Notes under the pieces: generated by a model
The model's input: only the letters and a program-made list of their open reading frames with translations
Databases searched by the model: none
Told to the model about the DNA's origin: nothing
Position numbers and translations under genes: made by a program
Shown here: positions 11,832 through 22,984 of the stretch, piece after piece
Layout: the number at the start of each line of letters is the position of its first letter
Position numbering within the stretch: the first letter of the stretch is position 1
From: Tricholomella constricta
Taxonomy: Eukaryota; Basidiomycota; Agaricomycetes; Agaricales; Lyophyllaceae
Length of the DNA stretch: 64,000 nt
Assembly (NCBI GenBank): GCA_013368375.1
Contig: JAACJP010000003.1
Location: 1,922,001 to 1,986,000 of the forward strand
Direction: 5' to 3'

Positions 11832-11900
11832 ACGCGTCAACGCGTCTCGTCACGTGTACCGTGATCAATTAGCGTCCGTTGTTTGGCTCTCCCGACGCGT
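11832..11900. promoter_or_regulatory. Cluster of three MluI cell-cycle boxes (ACGCGT) upstream of CDC6
   Basis: ACGCGT occurs at 11832-11837, 11840-11845 and 11895-11900, 132 to 200 bp upstream of the CDC6 start codon, with a CACGTG palindrome at 11851-11856 between them. ACGCGT is the binding site of the MBF factor (Mbp1/Swi6 in yeast, Res/Cdc10 in fission yeast), and CDC6/cdc18 is a classical MBF target. About 15 chance copies of the hexamer are expected in 64 kb, so a single copy means little, but three in 69 bp is a real cluster. Function in this species is inferred. Confidence 0.6.
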
Positions 11901-12257
11901 CAAGCGCGCCTCGATGTCCCATACGCGCGAAAAAACGGTTTGAACAGCTGCATTTCAACCTGCTCAGTGGACGAAATGCAGATGAAAAAAGTTGTCGGAA
12001 CTGCATAGGTCTCACAGAACAATGGCTGCAGCATAAAGCACGAGGTCCATTCCTCTTGGGCCACTGAAACATTGATCAACATCAACCAATCCAAAAGGTT
12101 TTTGCCAATTATAGTAAGTATCGCGTGCTGACCTGGAGTCATTCCGCTTGGGCTTTTCTCGCTTAGAATAAGCCACCCAAGGGGTCGCACAATGGCACAA
12201 CTTTACGCTTTTCATGGCCACCGTACATTCACAATGGCCAGCTCGCTTTCGCCAGGG

Positions 12258-12264
12258 TATAAAG
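12258..12264 (+). promoter_or_regulatory. TATA box of the 12.4-kb gene
   Basis: The sequence TATAAAG lies 128 bp upstream of the ATG at 12392. The spacing suits a TATA element with a 5' UTR of roughly 90-100 nt. Confidence 0.45.
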
Positions 12265-12391
12265 CTCCGAGGAAGCGCACTTCTGCCTGCCACCACGCCT
12301 TACCGAACAGTCTGCACTACGTTGGATACCATCCCTCCATCATTGCAATTATAAACTCTATCCTCAATTTCTCCTGTCACGCACGAGTATA

Positions 12392-13831
12392 ATGGAACGT
12401 ATCAAGAAGATCCGCACGAAGATTCTCAAGAAGTACGTCATTGTATATTTTTCCTGGTTTAAACATGTACTCATCTATTCTGCCTACAGGTCATCGGATG
12501 GCTCCAAGCCCCGCAGGGATCCCAATCTGAGGCATTCCAGGTCCATGCCTCTGCGCAACTCCAACGACACGGAAGACTCTTTTATCTACCAGCGTCCCAT
12601 CCGCCGCGGGGAAAACCCACTCCAGCCCGCTGATATTCAGCAAGTTCTCGACATCTCGCACCACGCTGTCCGCTATGGCGACCCTTACGCTGGTTGGCCC
12701 GGGTACAATAACGACGAAAATGACGACATGACCGACGGCGAAGGCCCCTATAATCATTGCTTCCCTCTCATCGACAAGGACATTGTCGATCGGTTCCCAG
12801 CGCCACCCGCCACAATCCTCAAAACTCTTCCGACAGGTGTCCGCATTCCCAAACGCCCTGCGCGTCCACCGACCCTCGATCTCGCGGAATTCCAGTTCGA
12901 CGAAGCCGACCTCCTCCCAGCCATGGACCCCGTTGTGAAGGCCAAGATCGACTCCATGCACGCTGAGAGCCGTCGTATGGAACGCGAGGCCCTCGCCAAA
13001 GTCGAGGCCAGAGACAACGCGTTGCGTGCACAGCAGCCTCTCCAGCGCAGCACGTCCAGCGCGTCGGGTCACGTCCGACCTCTCCACATCCGCCGCCGTG
13101 CAGGCAATCGCGACCTTTCCGCCGAAAACTCTTTCTCCACTCCCCAGCCTGGTGCTGGGATGTACCGAAATCCCGCCGCGAGCCACTCGACCCGCAGCCT
13201 CGACCCCCGTGCGCGGTACCGGAAATGCATGGCAAGCCAGGCCATCCCTAGCCACAGCGCCATCAAATCTGTCCAGTCCGGCAGCAGCATCCACAGCGAC
13301 ACTACCGGAACTTCCTCCAGCCAAAGCTTAGGCCCCAACGCGCGCTACCGCGCCGCCCTTGCAGAATCTGACGTGGCTCGCGATAGTAGCAAGGACGCTA
13401 AGGCTCATGGCCCAATCGAAGACAGCCCTGCCACCGTGCGCCGCCGCAACGCCTCCTCCGCCTCCTCCCGCTCTGCCCTATCTGCGCGGCGCAACGGAAC
13501 GACATCATCCACAACCGTGCCCACCCAACCCCCATTGCCTCTCGAGCAGCTCCCGCATCAGGTTCAGGCGCTGCCAGTAGTAGTAGGACCGAACCAGCAC
13601 GGTGTCATGCGCGTCGTCCGCGGGCCGTACTACGCGAAGATCCAGTCCCCGCCGGGCCCCATAGCGGCAGCAGTCAGTGTCACGGTGAGGCCCGGGCGCG
13701 AGTTGCAGGACCGGGTCAACGTGAAGGAGTTTGGGGGTCAGGGTGCGCCGAGCCACGGAATGCCTACCTGTGGCGCAGCCACTGTCGCGGGACACGAGCG
13801 TGGCGCTCGCGGCCCCGGCCAGCGTCGCTGA
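12392..13831 (+). CDS. Basic, mostly disordered protein of unknown function
   Basis: I do not recognise it. The ATG at 12392 opens a tiny first exon (MERIKKIRTKILKK), followed by a canonical intron (GTACGT at about 12433 to CTACAG at about 12489) and a long second exon ending in TGA. The first 160 residues are the least low-complexity part and may be a folded or conserved segment: RRGENPLQPADIQQVLDISH, DPYAGWPGYNNDENDD, FPLIDKDIVDRFPAPPATI. A short helix rich in charged residues (KAKIDSMHAESRRMEREAL) follows. The rest is Ser/Arg/Pro-rich, and a motif LDPRARYRKC / LGPNARYRAAL occurs twice. There is no signal peptide or membrane helix. The C-terminal 80 residues are Gly/Pro-rich and could include an unremoved intron. 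It is probably an intracellular protein restricted to basidiomycetes. Confidence 0.7.
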   Translation: MERIKKIRTKILKKYVIVYFSWFKHVLIYSAYRSSDGSKPRRDPNLRHSRSMPLRNSNDTEDSFIYQRPIRRGENPLQPADIQQVLDISHHAVRYGDPYAGWPGYNNDENDDMTDGEGPYNHCFPLIDKDIVDRFPAPPATILKTLPTGVRIPKRPARPPTLDLAEFQFDEADLLPAMDPVVKAKIDSMHAESRRMEREALAKVEARDNALRAQQPLQRSTSSASGHVRPLHIRRRAGNRDLSAENSFSTPQPGAGMYRNPAASHSTRSLDPRARYRKCMASQAIPSHSAIKSVQSGSSIHSDTTGTSSSQSLGPNARYRAALAESDVARDSSKDAKAHGPIEDSPATVRRRNASSASSRSALSARRNGTTSSTTVPTQPPLPLEQLPHQVQALPVVVGPNQHGVMRVVRGPYYAKIQSPPGPIAAAVSVTVRPGRELQDRVNVKEFGGQGAPSHGMPTCGAATVAGHERGARGPGQRR

Positions 13832-14425
13832 TCTGCGCCCACCGTGTTTATTTTGATTTGTTATTTATGTCGCCTGATTTGCTCGTCTGAGCCACACTCA
13901 TTTGCTTTCATCTTTTGCTTTGATGTCTAGTCCGTCGCATCGACTCTGTTTACTTTTATGTTGTCCTGACCTCCGCTCTGTCAGCCACACTCATTGCTTT
14001 TTCCTTTATTTTCTCTCTCGTCCGTCTTTGCCTGCATCTATGTTGCTCTTACCACCGCTCTTTTGCTGTCGTTCCTTCTCCTTTGCTATATCACTTGCTC
14101 TCAGCGATGCACCGCTCTCTGGTTTTCTTGCCACCCACTCTCCTTGCAAAATTGTCCCTCCCACTCCGACCTCTAGCATCCTACACATTCATTGCCTCAG
14201 ATCCTTGTTCCTTGTCTCGCATCTAGTATCTAGTAGTCAAAAAAAAAGATAGGCAGAAAATTGTTGAATACATTATATTAACCCCGCAGCTTGAAGAACA
14301 AAGTTCAATCGCATGTTGTTGAGTGTCCAGGAGTTGCGTAACAAGATTATTACTGTCGAGGCAGGACAGCTAAACACGCAACCCGAAGTATAGTATGGTA
14401 TAGTTACGAATAATCATGGCTCTAG
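13832..14425. other. 3' flank between two convergent genes
   Basis: The gap is strongly pyrimidine-rich on the plus strand from about 13900 to 14220 and ends with an A-run at 14238-14245. One frame stays open for over 100 codons here, but only because C/T-rich sequence encodes Leu/Ser/Phe/Pro; it has no splice logic or motif. I read this as the 3' UTR and terminator regions of the convergent genes on either side. Confidence 0.5.
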
Positions 14426-16913
14426 CTACCAAATCCGTTTAACCATAGTATACCTCGTCAAATCCTCCAACTTCACCCGACCCTTTTTACCTTGCTGCTG
14501 CCCAAGCTTATTCTCCCCAATCTCAGCCGTCCGAGGTACATCATCCTCTTCATTATCCAACAGGCTCTTCAGCTTCTTATTATACACCTGTAATGGATCA
14601 CAAATTTAGTGTGAGGAACGCAGTCTTATGGATTGGATTGTTGTTGTTGGAGAGGGGGAGGGGGAAGGCGTACTACTTACTTGTTCTTCCTTTCCTTCCC
14701 CAATCGGATCTCGCCCGAAATCATTCACGACATCGATTGCCTCGCGTGCCTCCATCCCCGCGCGTCGCCTTGATGCGTAGCTCACAAGGTTGACGCCCAG
14801 GATAACTTTGATCACAAGGAAGCTGCAATGACATCTAAGCAACAGCACAGGACGACGAGAAACGATCTCTCTCTAGACGTACCAAATCCAGAACAAGAAA
14901 CCCATCGTCGCCCAAGTCAGATAATGGATGATCTCCGCATTAGAAAGGGATGGCACCGTCCACAGCGACGAAAAGTCCGAGTGGACAGCGAACATCAGGT
15001 TGATGGACTGGGACCCGATCAAAATAGCCAGCACGGCAAGCGGGAGGCTTGCGAATCCCAGTCTGCGCGCAACCAGCGGGGACTGGTCAACGTACGAGTG
15101 CTACAAGGATGGTCAATGCTCCGTTCCAAAGATTGCTCATCAAATGCAGTCAAATTACCTTACGCGCGCCACGCCTGCCTACAGCACTTCCGCTTGCCAG
15201 ATCGCGGCATAGGACATCGGTGTATCGTTCGTACACTGAGGGGCGGATGTGATTGAACTTTGTAATGAAGGCGTGTTTGAGCCAGTCCACGAGCATCTCG
15301 GAGATCATCACGGTCAGCACGGGCTTGTTAAAAATCAGAAAATGGGTTCTATGCGGCATGAAAGGAGACGTACATATGAGATTGTCCAGAGGACATTGTT
15401 GCCCCTGAACCAACCGAAGCTCTTCGGGAGGACAAACCCTTCTGAAAAGTCGAATTCGGATCCGCTGAGTTCTATTAGATTACGAAAGGCAACGACGCAT
15501 AGCATGAGGGCAAGCGTGAAACGTTCCACGATATCTGATTTCTTTGAGTGAAGAAGAGGAATATCCATATAGCCCAGGCACGTACCGGCACAGGTAATTT
15601 GAAAGAGGTTGTCCTTCTCAAACTTCTTGAAGACGCTTCCCTTGATCTCGACGAACTGATTTGACACGAGGAGAGTCAGAAGCGCGTGATCATAAGAGTT
15701 TACCGCGACGTTGAGGGCTATTAGTTGATAAACCATCACAAGGGCGTGCGCCACTGATTGCAGCGGGTGAGCTGGTAGGTATGCGAGAGGTCAGACGCGA
15801 CGTACCGTTGTACAACGTCGCCAGCGTGAAGAATAAGAATGGGCGGAACGTGTGTGTCGAGACTGGTATTCGGTGCGACAAGGGCTCCAATGTAGACCTC
15901 GAGAACAAGCAATCAAGAATATCTTGGCCGATAGATGCACACAAACGGTCGCCAATCTACAAGGCAAGGTTTAGACACAAACCCTTGGTTTGAGAGCATT
16001 AGGCATACTTCTAGAGCGTTGAAGATAACATATAGCTTGATGGTGTCTTGTCCGCGGATACTGTGATAGATTTTACTTGCGTCCGTCAGGGGAGTTAATA
16101 TGAGGACGGAGATGAGGAGTAGAAGGGTGCGCAGAAGGTCGGCTTTCTGCGATGGCGGTAGTGGAGGGGGTTTGGAACGAAACATGTTTGTCACAAATCT
16201 GAAGAGTGCAAAGAGGAAACGAATAGGCAGGATTGTGAACGTATACAGGAAAGAGTCGAGGCACACGATAAATCCGAAGCCAATGATCTTCGGAGGACGC
16301 GTAAGCTCTTCGTATTCTATCGTGTCTGACAGAGACGTACCTTCTCCATGGCCAGTGGGATGCTCAGAAAGTTGCTCACTCGCTCCCATTTCAGTTCCTG
16401 GTGAGAATCAAAATCGGTAGCAAGGAGCTCCTCCCGGAGGTAGTCCCACAATGAGAACGGAGGAGCTGGCTTGAACTTTGTTTCTGCTGCAAGTTCGGCT
16501 TGGAACCCTGGTGAAAGCGGCGGGTCGTGATCGTCGTCGAATGGATGAGGCGGAGGTGAAGTGGAAATGGGAGTCGGCGGGAGCGATGAATAAACCAGTG
16601 GTATTGATCTGTCCTCTTCCTTGATGTACATATGACGATGCGAGGGTGCCGAACGAATGGGCTCTGAGTGGTGATACAAGTCCTCCATATCAAAAACTTC
16701 CTCGCGGTGTGGACGACGCAATGGGATCCCCAGAGATGTAGATGGAGGGCTCAAGGAAGATTGTCTTCCGCGGCGAGTCGCAATGGTAGCAGCCCCGGTC
16801 AAAGATTGGTGCATGTTCTGACTCCGGGAACTTGGCGAGACGGACGAGAATCTGCGTCGTAGTTTGCGCCGCCGGCTGGGAGACGAGGTTGTCGGAGACA
16901 TACTAGAGGCCAT
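14426..16913 (-). CDS. TAPT1: TAPT1/Emp65-family ER membrane protein (DUF747)
   Basis: A multi-pass membrane protein of the TAPT1 family (yeast Emp65, with Slp1 in ER protein quality control; animal TAPT1 near the cilium base). Start at 16913, stop TAG 14426-14428, with about nine exons. A disordered N-terminus of about 150 residues precedes the conserved SLWDYLREELLATDFDSHQE and KWERVSNFLSIPLAMEK, both diagnostic. Membrane segments follow: IIGFGFIVCLDSFLYTFTIL, LLRTLLLLISVLILTPL, the VAHALVMVYQLIALNVAVNS helix, and SEMLVDWLKHAFITKFNHI, the best-conserved family motif. Further on are LGFASLPLAVLAILIG and IHYLTWATMGFLFWIW. The C-terminus is cytosolic and charged. All core motifs are present and in order, so the gene looks intact. 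The symbol follows the animal name. Confidence 0.9.
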
Positions 16914-17333
16914 AGGATGCGGCGAGGAGAGAGTATCTAACCAACAGTCTATCGCATGTTGAGTTTATGAATCTCGGTGCCAACGCCATTCCGAGTCGCG
17001 ACGTTGCATATTGTGTGTCAATGGCTTGGAATAATAATACAATAAAAACAAGTCTACACATGAAATATTTGCCCTTCATCGTCAACGTTCAACGTTCAAT
17101 TGGCGAAGACTGAGCGCCATAATCAATGATGTGAAAACATTTTGTTGGACGAAGTTCACTCTAGATTCGTCAAGAAAGTTGAGTTGCTCCCGAAGGAGGT
17201 ACGTAGTAATTTGCTTTCCACGTGGCCCAGTGATGGATTGATCAACGTCGACGCTTTCAATTTGTGGACCATCGTCATGCCCCGCAGCTGACGGCTTTCT
17301 CTAATTCAAGGCTCTCATCCTTGTCGTCTATGC
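16914..17333. other. Divergent promoter region between the TAPT1-like and glycosyltransferase-like genes
   Basis: This 420-bp gap lies between two genes transcribed in opposite directions. It contains a short direct repeat (TCAACGTTCAACGTTCAA at about 17081). No TATA box in a convincing position, no open frame of note and no RNA gene could be seen. Confidence 0.5.
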
Positions 17334-18736
17334 ATGCAGTATCGTAACTATCTCGCTTCTCCGTCCAGTTGGCGGTTATTACGCCTCTTCCTGGCCTTCA
17401 TTGTCGCATCATCTCTTCTAATCTCATACCTCTTCCTCAAATCCCGGCCTTCTTATGCGCTTTACACCATACTAGCCAAGCACGAGATCTCAGAGTCGCG
17501 GAGGTTCATTCACAACTCTCCAGACAACAAATATGTTTTGTTTAAACAACTGCAGGGAGCCGGGTTCAACAACCAAGTGTGTCGTTTCGACATAAGCTTC
17601 CTTCAGTTGCACTTACATTTATACCAGGCCCAGGAAATCTTACTCTTCCATCATCTTGCTTGGCTGACATCGCGCGTTTATGTTTACCAACCCATCATAT
17701 GGCGTCCCCGTGGCAGTCAAGCCACGGTTCCGCTATCTGCTTTTATGCCCGGGGTTACTCGGAACAGCATCAGCGCTGCTGTATTCAATGAGGCTTGCTC
17801 CCCAGAGGAGACGAAGCGCATCAAAGTACGCGTCAACAACGGAGTCCTATGGGAATATACCAAGCAGCAGTTGAACGGACGTGAAAAGTGTATCGTCGTT
17901 GAGGACTGGATACTAAACTGGAAGTGCGTATTCCATAATCTTTTAGACTTGCATGTTCAACTGACGAGACCTTGGCAGTTTTCTTGCTTCCGCAGCGCTT
18001 CATGACATCTGGCCAGAGTTCCAGAAGTACCTTTCAAAGTATTTCCAGTGGTCGGATCCTATCAGGGCAATTGCTGCCCGCGCACATAATCACCTCAATC
18101 TTCGAGAGAGTCTTTCTAATCCTGACGGTGAACCTTATATCGCACTTCACTTCCGACGAGGTATGCACTAGACTTGTTCCCGTCCTGAATATGACTCATC
18201 ATCTTTTTGTAGGGGACTTCGAAGGCCATTGCCAGAGTCTCGCGGAACATTATACAGGCTTTACTACATGGGCCACGCTACCTTCATTGGATCCTTCAAC
18301 ATACCCTCCCACACTCACCACCGCAAATCAGACATCCGTCATCGAGCACTGTTATCCGACTCTCCACCGCATCGTAGAGATCATCGATGCCCAGGTCCGC
18401 GATAAACCGCACCTCCGGACGATACATGTCCTTCACGACGGCGCGTGGGACCATCCGCTCGTTTACGCGCAACACTACAGGCTCGAAGCAACTCTCACCA
18501 ATGCCGCACGCGCGAAAAGGGCTGGGTGGGTAGGTGGACCCATGAGGCGCGTTACACATTCGGGGCAGGTCCCCATCAGGTGGGGCGAGGCGGACTGGGC
18601 TGTGATGGTTGATGTGGAGTTGGCCAGGAGGGCAGAAGTTTTCATTGGAAATGGCTATTCGAGCCTCAGCACCCAGGTCGTCGCGTTGAGACTTGGGGCG
18701 GATGGAGGCCGCGTGGAGGATATAACTCTTTTGTAA
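17334..18736 (+). CDS. Type II membrane protein, O-fucosyltransferase-like
   Basis: A probable Golgi glycosyltransferase. The N-terminus has a short basic cytosolic stretch and one membrane anchor (LLRLFLAFIVASSLLISYLF, residues about 16-35). The luminal part carries YVLFKQLQGAGFNNQ joined across an intron to AQEILLFHHLAWLTSRVYV, a donor-site region resembling the GxGFNNQ start of GDP-fucose O-fucosyltransferases. HFRRGDFEGHC, assembled across a further intron (GTATGC to TTTGTAG at about 18160-18213), matches the HxRxGD motif of that fold. FIGNGYSSLSTQVVALRL near the C-terminus matches the usual terminal SS/T motif that contacts the nucleotide. Four or five exons are needed. Acceptor substrate is unknown. 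Agaricomycetes carry several such proteins without an assigned substrate. Confidence 0.72.
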
Positions 18737-19256
18737 CCTCGATTACCTGCCGCCGCCATTGCTCGGGTAATAGCTATAGGCTGCTGTTGACTCTGATCCA
18801 AATCGAACACGTTGGTAATCAAGCACTTCCACTTTATGATATACGACGCGAACATATTCCTAGTCGACGTTGCACATCTCAAGGAGAGCGCTTTGCTACT
18901 TGGTGGTGCTTATCATAGCTGTAGTCAGACCAGCAAGGAACACTTAACGATATCAACGTTTCAACACTCATAAGCTTAAGTCGGGCTGCCTACATTACTT
19001 ACAATTCGCGCATGAAGAAATTTCACGTGCATTACACCAGTGTGCCGGACAAATCCCTTTTGTGGCAACTTGCCCGACATCTTATATAAGGACGTCAAAG
19101 TTACTTTGACTGCTTCCGAGTCTGGCTCCGTGGTTGGATCAGAAGTCGTCTCTATTTTATCCAACGGGGATACGCACAGACCAGTTGGGGCCTATGCCAT
19201 AACGGAAGTACCTCTTGAACTACCTCGAAACGCGCCGCGTTCGATCCGACGTCGCA
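18737..19256. other. Intergenic stretch, no supported gene
   Basis: About 520 bp between two plus-strand genes. A frame open from 19040 runs into the region just upstream of the next gene and could supply an alternative first exon, but no splice junction makes it join in phase. Nothing else is visible. Confidence 0.4.
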
Positions 19257-21759
19257 ATGAAGTACGATCCTCTCCTCGGCGAAATTGAAACACTAGGCTC
19301 CACTGCGCAGAAGATCAACGAGGCCTTTGACCGTGTCCTAACCCATCTGGCGACGTCTGACAATTGCAACAGTCTAAGTGACACCGAGGGCCAGCCGTTT
19401 CCGAAACTGAGGCCACTCTGGGCAGGATACCAGAAGGTGAGCGCATACGTTGTTTCTGCACGATAGAGATGAACTCTGAAGATCGACCAATCGAAAGCGC
19501 TTCGCGCATCTGCTGTGGACCTCACGCGAGACCGCGTTAGTTTCGCAACCATACGCTCAAGGTTAGTGCACCCTATCACTGGGATGTTCCAATGTCTGTA
19601 CCTTCGTTTTTAGAGTTCTCTGGATCAATTTACCCACAAGTACAGGGTATCACTTCTCAAAATGACTATTTGAAGGCTCTCACTGCTATCAAGGAGTCTT
19701 TGGAGGTGAGTGAGCGTCTATCCTTTTCTGCGAGCAATCCTTTTGACATATTTATCAGACTAAAGACCGGACAGGTGTCGTACTGAACCCAGAGGAGATA
19801 TCCAACGCGGTGGCAAATATACAGACACAGTTTGTCGTCATCAAGCAGCTTAACCCGCCGACGGAAAGTCAGACCGTTGACCTCGATGAGATTTGCAAGC
19901 GACTTGACCAATTCTGTTTTATATGGTCTAATGTACGTTCGCGTTTGATCGCTTTTGAGGCTCTGCGATGCCATTGATGTACTATATAGATCAGTGACGA
20001 CATTGCGAAAATTCACTTAGGCTTGAAAGCCGTCACTGAATCAGTCGTTGACGAGGATTATACCCCTCAGTCGGTTGGTTGATCATTGCCTCTGAGATAA
20101 TATTTCACGTTGACCTTTCAATTATAACAGGCGCTTAGGATCAAAGGGCTCGTCCGGTCGACGAAAGATTTGGTCGACAAAGTGGACGCTGAACTTAAAG
20201 AGTATGCGAGCCAGATGGACCAGTGTGGTGTTGCTGCGAATTTATCAGCAACGCTCGCAGCTGATGCCATTGGGATATACGAGGCTTTCAAGGGATTAAA
20301 CTTCACAGCGATCGACGCTGGGCATCTACACACAAAGTGGCAGCTCAGATGGCATGATTTAACTTCGGTGAGCTCAACATCGGCCACGTGCATCCAAATA
20401 TTGAATTGACCCTTTGCGCTTAGAAATATTTCGCTCTAGTTATAACAACCAGCAAAGTAACGGCATCTGGAAGCCAGTATCTGACCGGTTCGTCAATCTG
20501 GCCTGGCTCTCGTTCAATCGAAACAGTTGACATAGTAAGCCAGACTTCAAGGCGCAGGTCTCCGAGAAACTTAAACCAGACGAAACCTTTTGGCGTAGTA
20601 ATAGGCAACTACGGAATAAGCAACTGCTTTCGACATTTACCCAGGTAACCGAGATTACGGTTATTACATATCATGATTCACTGTCGAATCGTATGGCAAC
20701 TCAGGACGCCCGCGGTGAAGAGCTCAAAGCACTGATCCAGACTAGTTTTTCGGGGTTCACTGCCCTTCGACGTGAGGTGGAGTCATTCAAGAGTCAATTT
20801 TTCGAGTTCGCGGCGACGGAGGGAGACGCCTATGCTACGAAACTCAGCGACTTGCGTCGGAAGATGGATGGACTACAAACTAAAATTGCTGGGTACGCTT
20901 GTTTTACGAGTAATCCGGGTCCACTTTAGGCTAAATTGAGCACACTGATGAAGCTCGCGGACGAAGGTGAGCCGAGTCATGCCATTATTAGTGGACTCGC
21001 ACCAAAGTAGATTACATTCAACAGGCAATGAGCGTCGAGAAGGTTTTGAAGCAAATCCCAGGAGTCAATCCTGTATTCCCCTGGGCTATTGCGCAGATAC
21101 TCAGGGTACGCCACCCAAGCTCCAATCCAAACCTCTGTTCCATACTAAACAACTAATCTCCAGCGCACCATTGGTGTTACTGACATCGATCAAGCTCGTC
21201 GCATGCTTGTTCAAACATACCAAACTGAGAAAGGTGATGCCCAGATTTCCTAATCGGCTTGAACCTATCTATAACCTAACTGTATCTGTTAGCACTCCAA
21301 AGTAACCAAGATACGCTCGCTCGAGAGGTGAATGAGGTTGTGGCAAGAATTGCCACCCTTTGGCACATCCAAAACGCGTTGACCATGATCACTCTCGATA
21401 TAATCGATATCACACCCCGATTCGAGAGGTTCGCATTGACTTGGCTTGAGGTAAGCTTTTGCCAATTTATATGTACAGCGCCTTGTTGACACTCGCCATC
21501 TTCAGACTTACCATGATATCGTTTCCCTCGAAACGAACATCCAGACCGCTACGGACTCGGTCAAAAAGAGTGTATGTACTTTCTCTTTGGGCTTTTCTCG
21601 GATTTTGAGTTTATTGGATTGCAGGCATTCTTTACCCGGGTCAAAGCCATGGGTGAAATGGCGCAGTCTTTGAGCATGGCGATGGCCGATTACCACTGGG
21701 ATATCGAAGCGTCTGATGTTTTCCACCGAGGCTTGGATGGCATAAGAAGTAAACTCTAA
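19257..21759 (+). CDS. All-helical protein of unknown family, about a dozen small exons
   Basis: I do not recognise the family. The ATG at 19257 (MKYDPLLGEIETLGSTAQKI) is the first methionine of a clean frame; an upstream exon is not excluded. At least twelve short exons chain together with GT/AG borders of about 50-60 nt. The exons encode amphipathic helices almost without prolines or cysteines: ALTAIKESLE, DLVDKVDAELKEYASQMDQ, FSGFTALRREVESFKSQFFE, YATKLSDLRRKMDGLQTKI, VNEVVARIATLWHIQNALT, AFFTRVKAMGEMAQSLSMA. There is no signal peptide. A glycine/alanine-rich moderately hydrophobic stretch lies in the middle. Long helix bundles with a short hydrophobic hairpin are the layout of alpha-helical pore-forming proteins such as the ClyA/HBL/XaxA group, and a fungal relative is one possibility; an ordinary coiled-coil scaffold is another. 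Stop TAA is at 21757-21759. Confidence 0.62.
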
Positions 21760-21904
21760 ACTGTAGCATTCACCTTGTATAACAACCACTCGAAACTTTT
21801 GTTCGTCGAAAATTGACGCGACGCGACGTGACCGTGCACGTGCTCTTGTTTCACGAGAGCTTGTCATCCAAACAGCCTCGCGAAAGAACCCTCCTTCGAT
21901 ACGA

Positions 21905-22742
21905 ATGCCTCCACGGAGAAAACCCGCCAAATGTGACATTTGTTCCACGAACGAATCGAAATACACTTGCTCAGCATGCATGATCGTCTAGTGCGTCTAA
22001 TCCACGAGAGATAAGCGTTTCATAATTCACGGAACACAGTTGTTCTGTGGCATGTTACAAAAGACACAAAGGTACGCGTCTTTTGCCTTGGATTTAGATT
22101 ACCAGACCTGACAACTTTTATCAGAAGAAACATGTACAGGACACCCAGCCCCAGGACCCAGCAGAGCTCCTCAAGCTGAGGTGCTGGAGCCGCAAATCCC
22201 AAGTTAGAAATTTTCACTGTCAGGACCAGCCATCCTAATGTCCCCCAACTGACCCAAAAGAAGATGACGAACCCCCAGAACCCCACCTAGAAGATCCCAA
22301 GCCTCTTAGACCCCTCACCTCCCTAAAATGGCCATATATCCCAGACGAATCCGCATACCCCGATCCTCTCAAACGCGACGATCCCAAAACCATTCAACTC
22401 CACCAGTACGAGGCAATAGGTGCGAGCCCAGCCTAAATTCTCCATGGTCTTATATGTTGACTCTCAATCCAAGCGACTTCACCCGCTATCCGAAAGACTC
22501 TGGCCGCGCATCCCAATCTCAAAAAGCTCCTTACGTCGATCGATTCGTTGCGCGGTAGTGACCGCGAGAGAGCCCTGCAGTATGCACTGGGCGTGGCTGC
22601 ACCTGATATCAAAGACTTGGCTGGGCCGGCGGAGCTGAGCGATGATACGTTGGCTTTGAGGGAGCTTGCTGAAGCCATTGAGGTGGTGGTAAGGGGTGGT
22701 CAGGAGGGCGGGTTGGGACTTGATTGGGATCCTAGTGGATGA
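21905..22742 (+). CDS. HIT1: zf-HIT protein, box C/D snoRNP assembly factor (Hit1/ZNHIT3-like)
   Basis: Hit1/ZNHIT3 works with Rsa1/NUFIP in assembling box C/D snoRNPs in the nucleus. Exon 1 (ATG 21905) reads MPPRRKPAKCDICSTNESKY then TCSACMI, the first half of the HIT zinc finger; exon 2 from 22040 reads CSVACYKRHK, the second half. Together they give the eight-ligand pattern C-x2-C ... C-x2-C ... C-x3-C ... H. Later exons carry a Pro/Asp-rich linker, LKWPYIPDESAYPDPLKRDD, and a C-terminal helical part with LKKLLTSIDSLRGSDRERAL and ALRELAEAIEVV, matching the C-terminal region of the family. The stop is at 22740-22742. An oddity: the visible GT donor at 21986 and AG acceptor at 22038-22039 join the two finger halves one base out of phase, so either splicing is unusual or there is a small frameshift. 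Later junctions are in phase. Confidence 0.78.
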
Positions 22743-22984
22743 AGTATGACCCGTTCGACCTCACTTGGTTGCCGTTGCCAAACGCTTCAAGAACCCTTCA
22801 TAGGATAGATATCGCTGCTCACGATAGTGGTTTCAAGTGATTCGACATCGTTCGACTCGCGAAGCCAATCCACCTTCCCGTGCATTCACTCCATCTGAAG
22901 CCTGTATAGCTCGTGAACGAAAGCGGTAGCACATCGCTCCTGAGATGTATGTTATGTTATTTACATATATGAGGCCCTCCTGCA

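Larger units (their letters stand above)
11701..12391. other. Divergent promoter region between CDC6 and the 12.4-kb gene
   Basis: The two neighbouring genes are transcribed away from each other, so this 691-bp gap must hold both promoters. On the CDC6 side are three ACGCGT hexamers and a CACGTG E-box (11851-11856). On the other side is a TATA box at 12258. Open frames here (up to about 95 codons) overlap antisense to each other and show no family motif. Confidence 0.6.

Noticed and set aside
13902..14252. A 116-codon Leu/Ser/Phe-rich frame that looks like a membrane protein
   Set aside because: The plus strand here is simply C/T-rich, which gives such residues in any frame. It lies between two convergent genes and has no splice or start context.
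21508..21981. A 157-codon minus-strand frame overlapping the helical gene and HIT1
   Set aside because: It is antisense to exons of two better supported plus-strand genes and has no motif.
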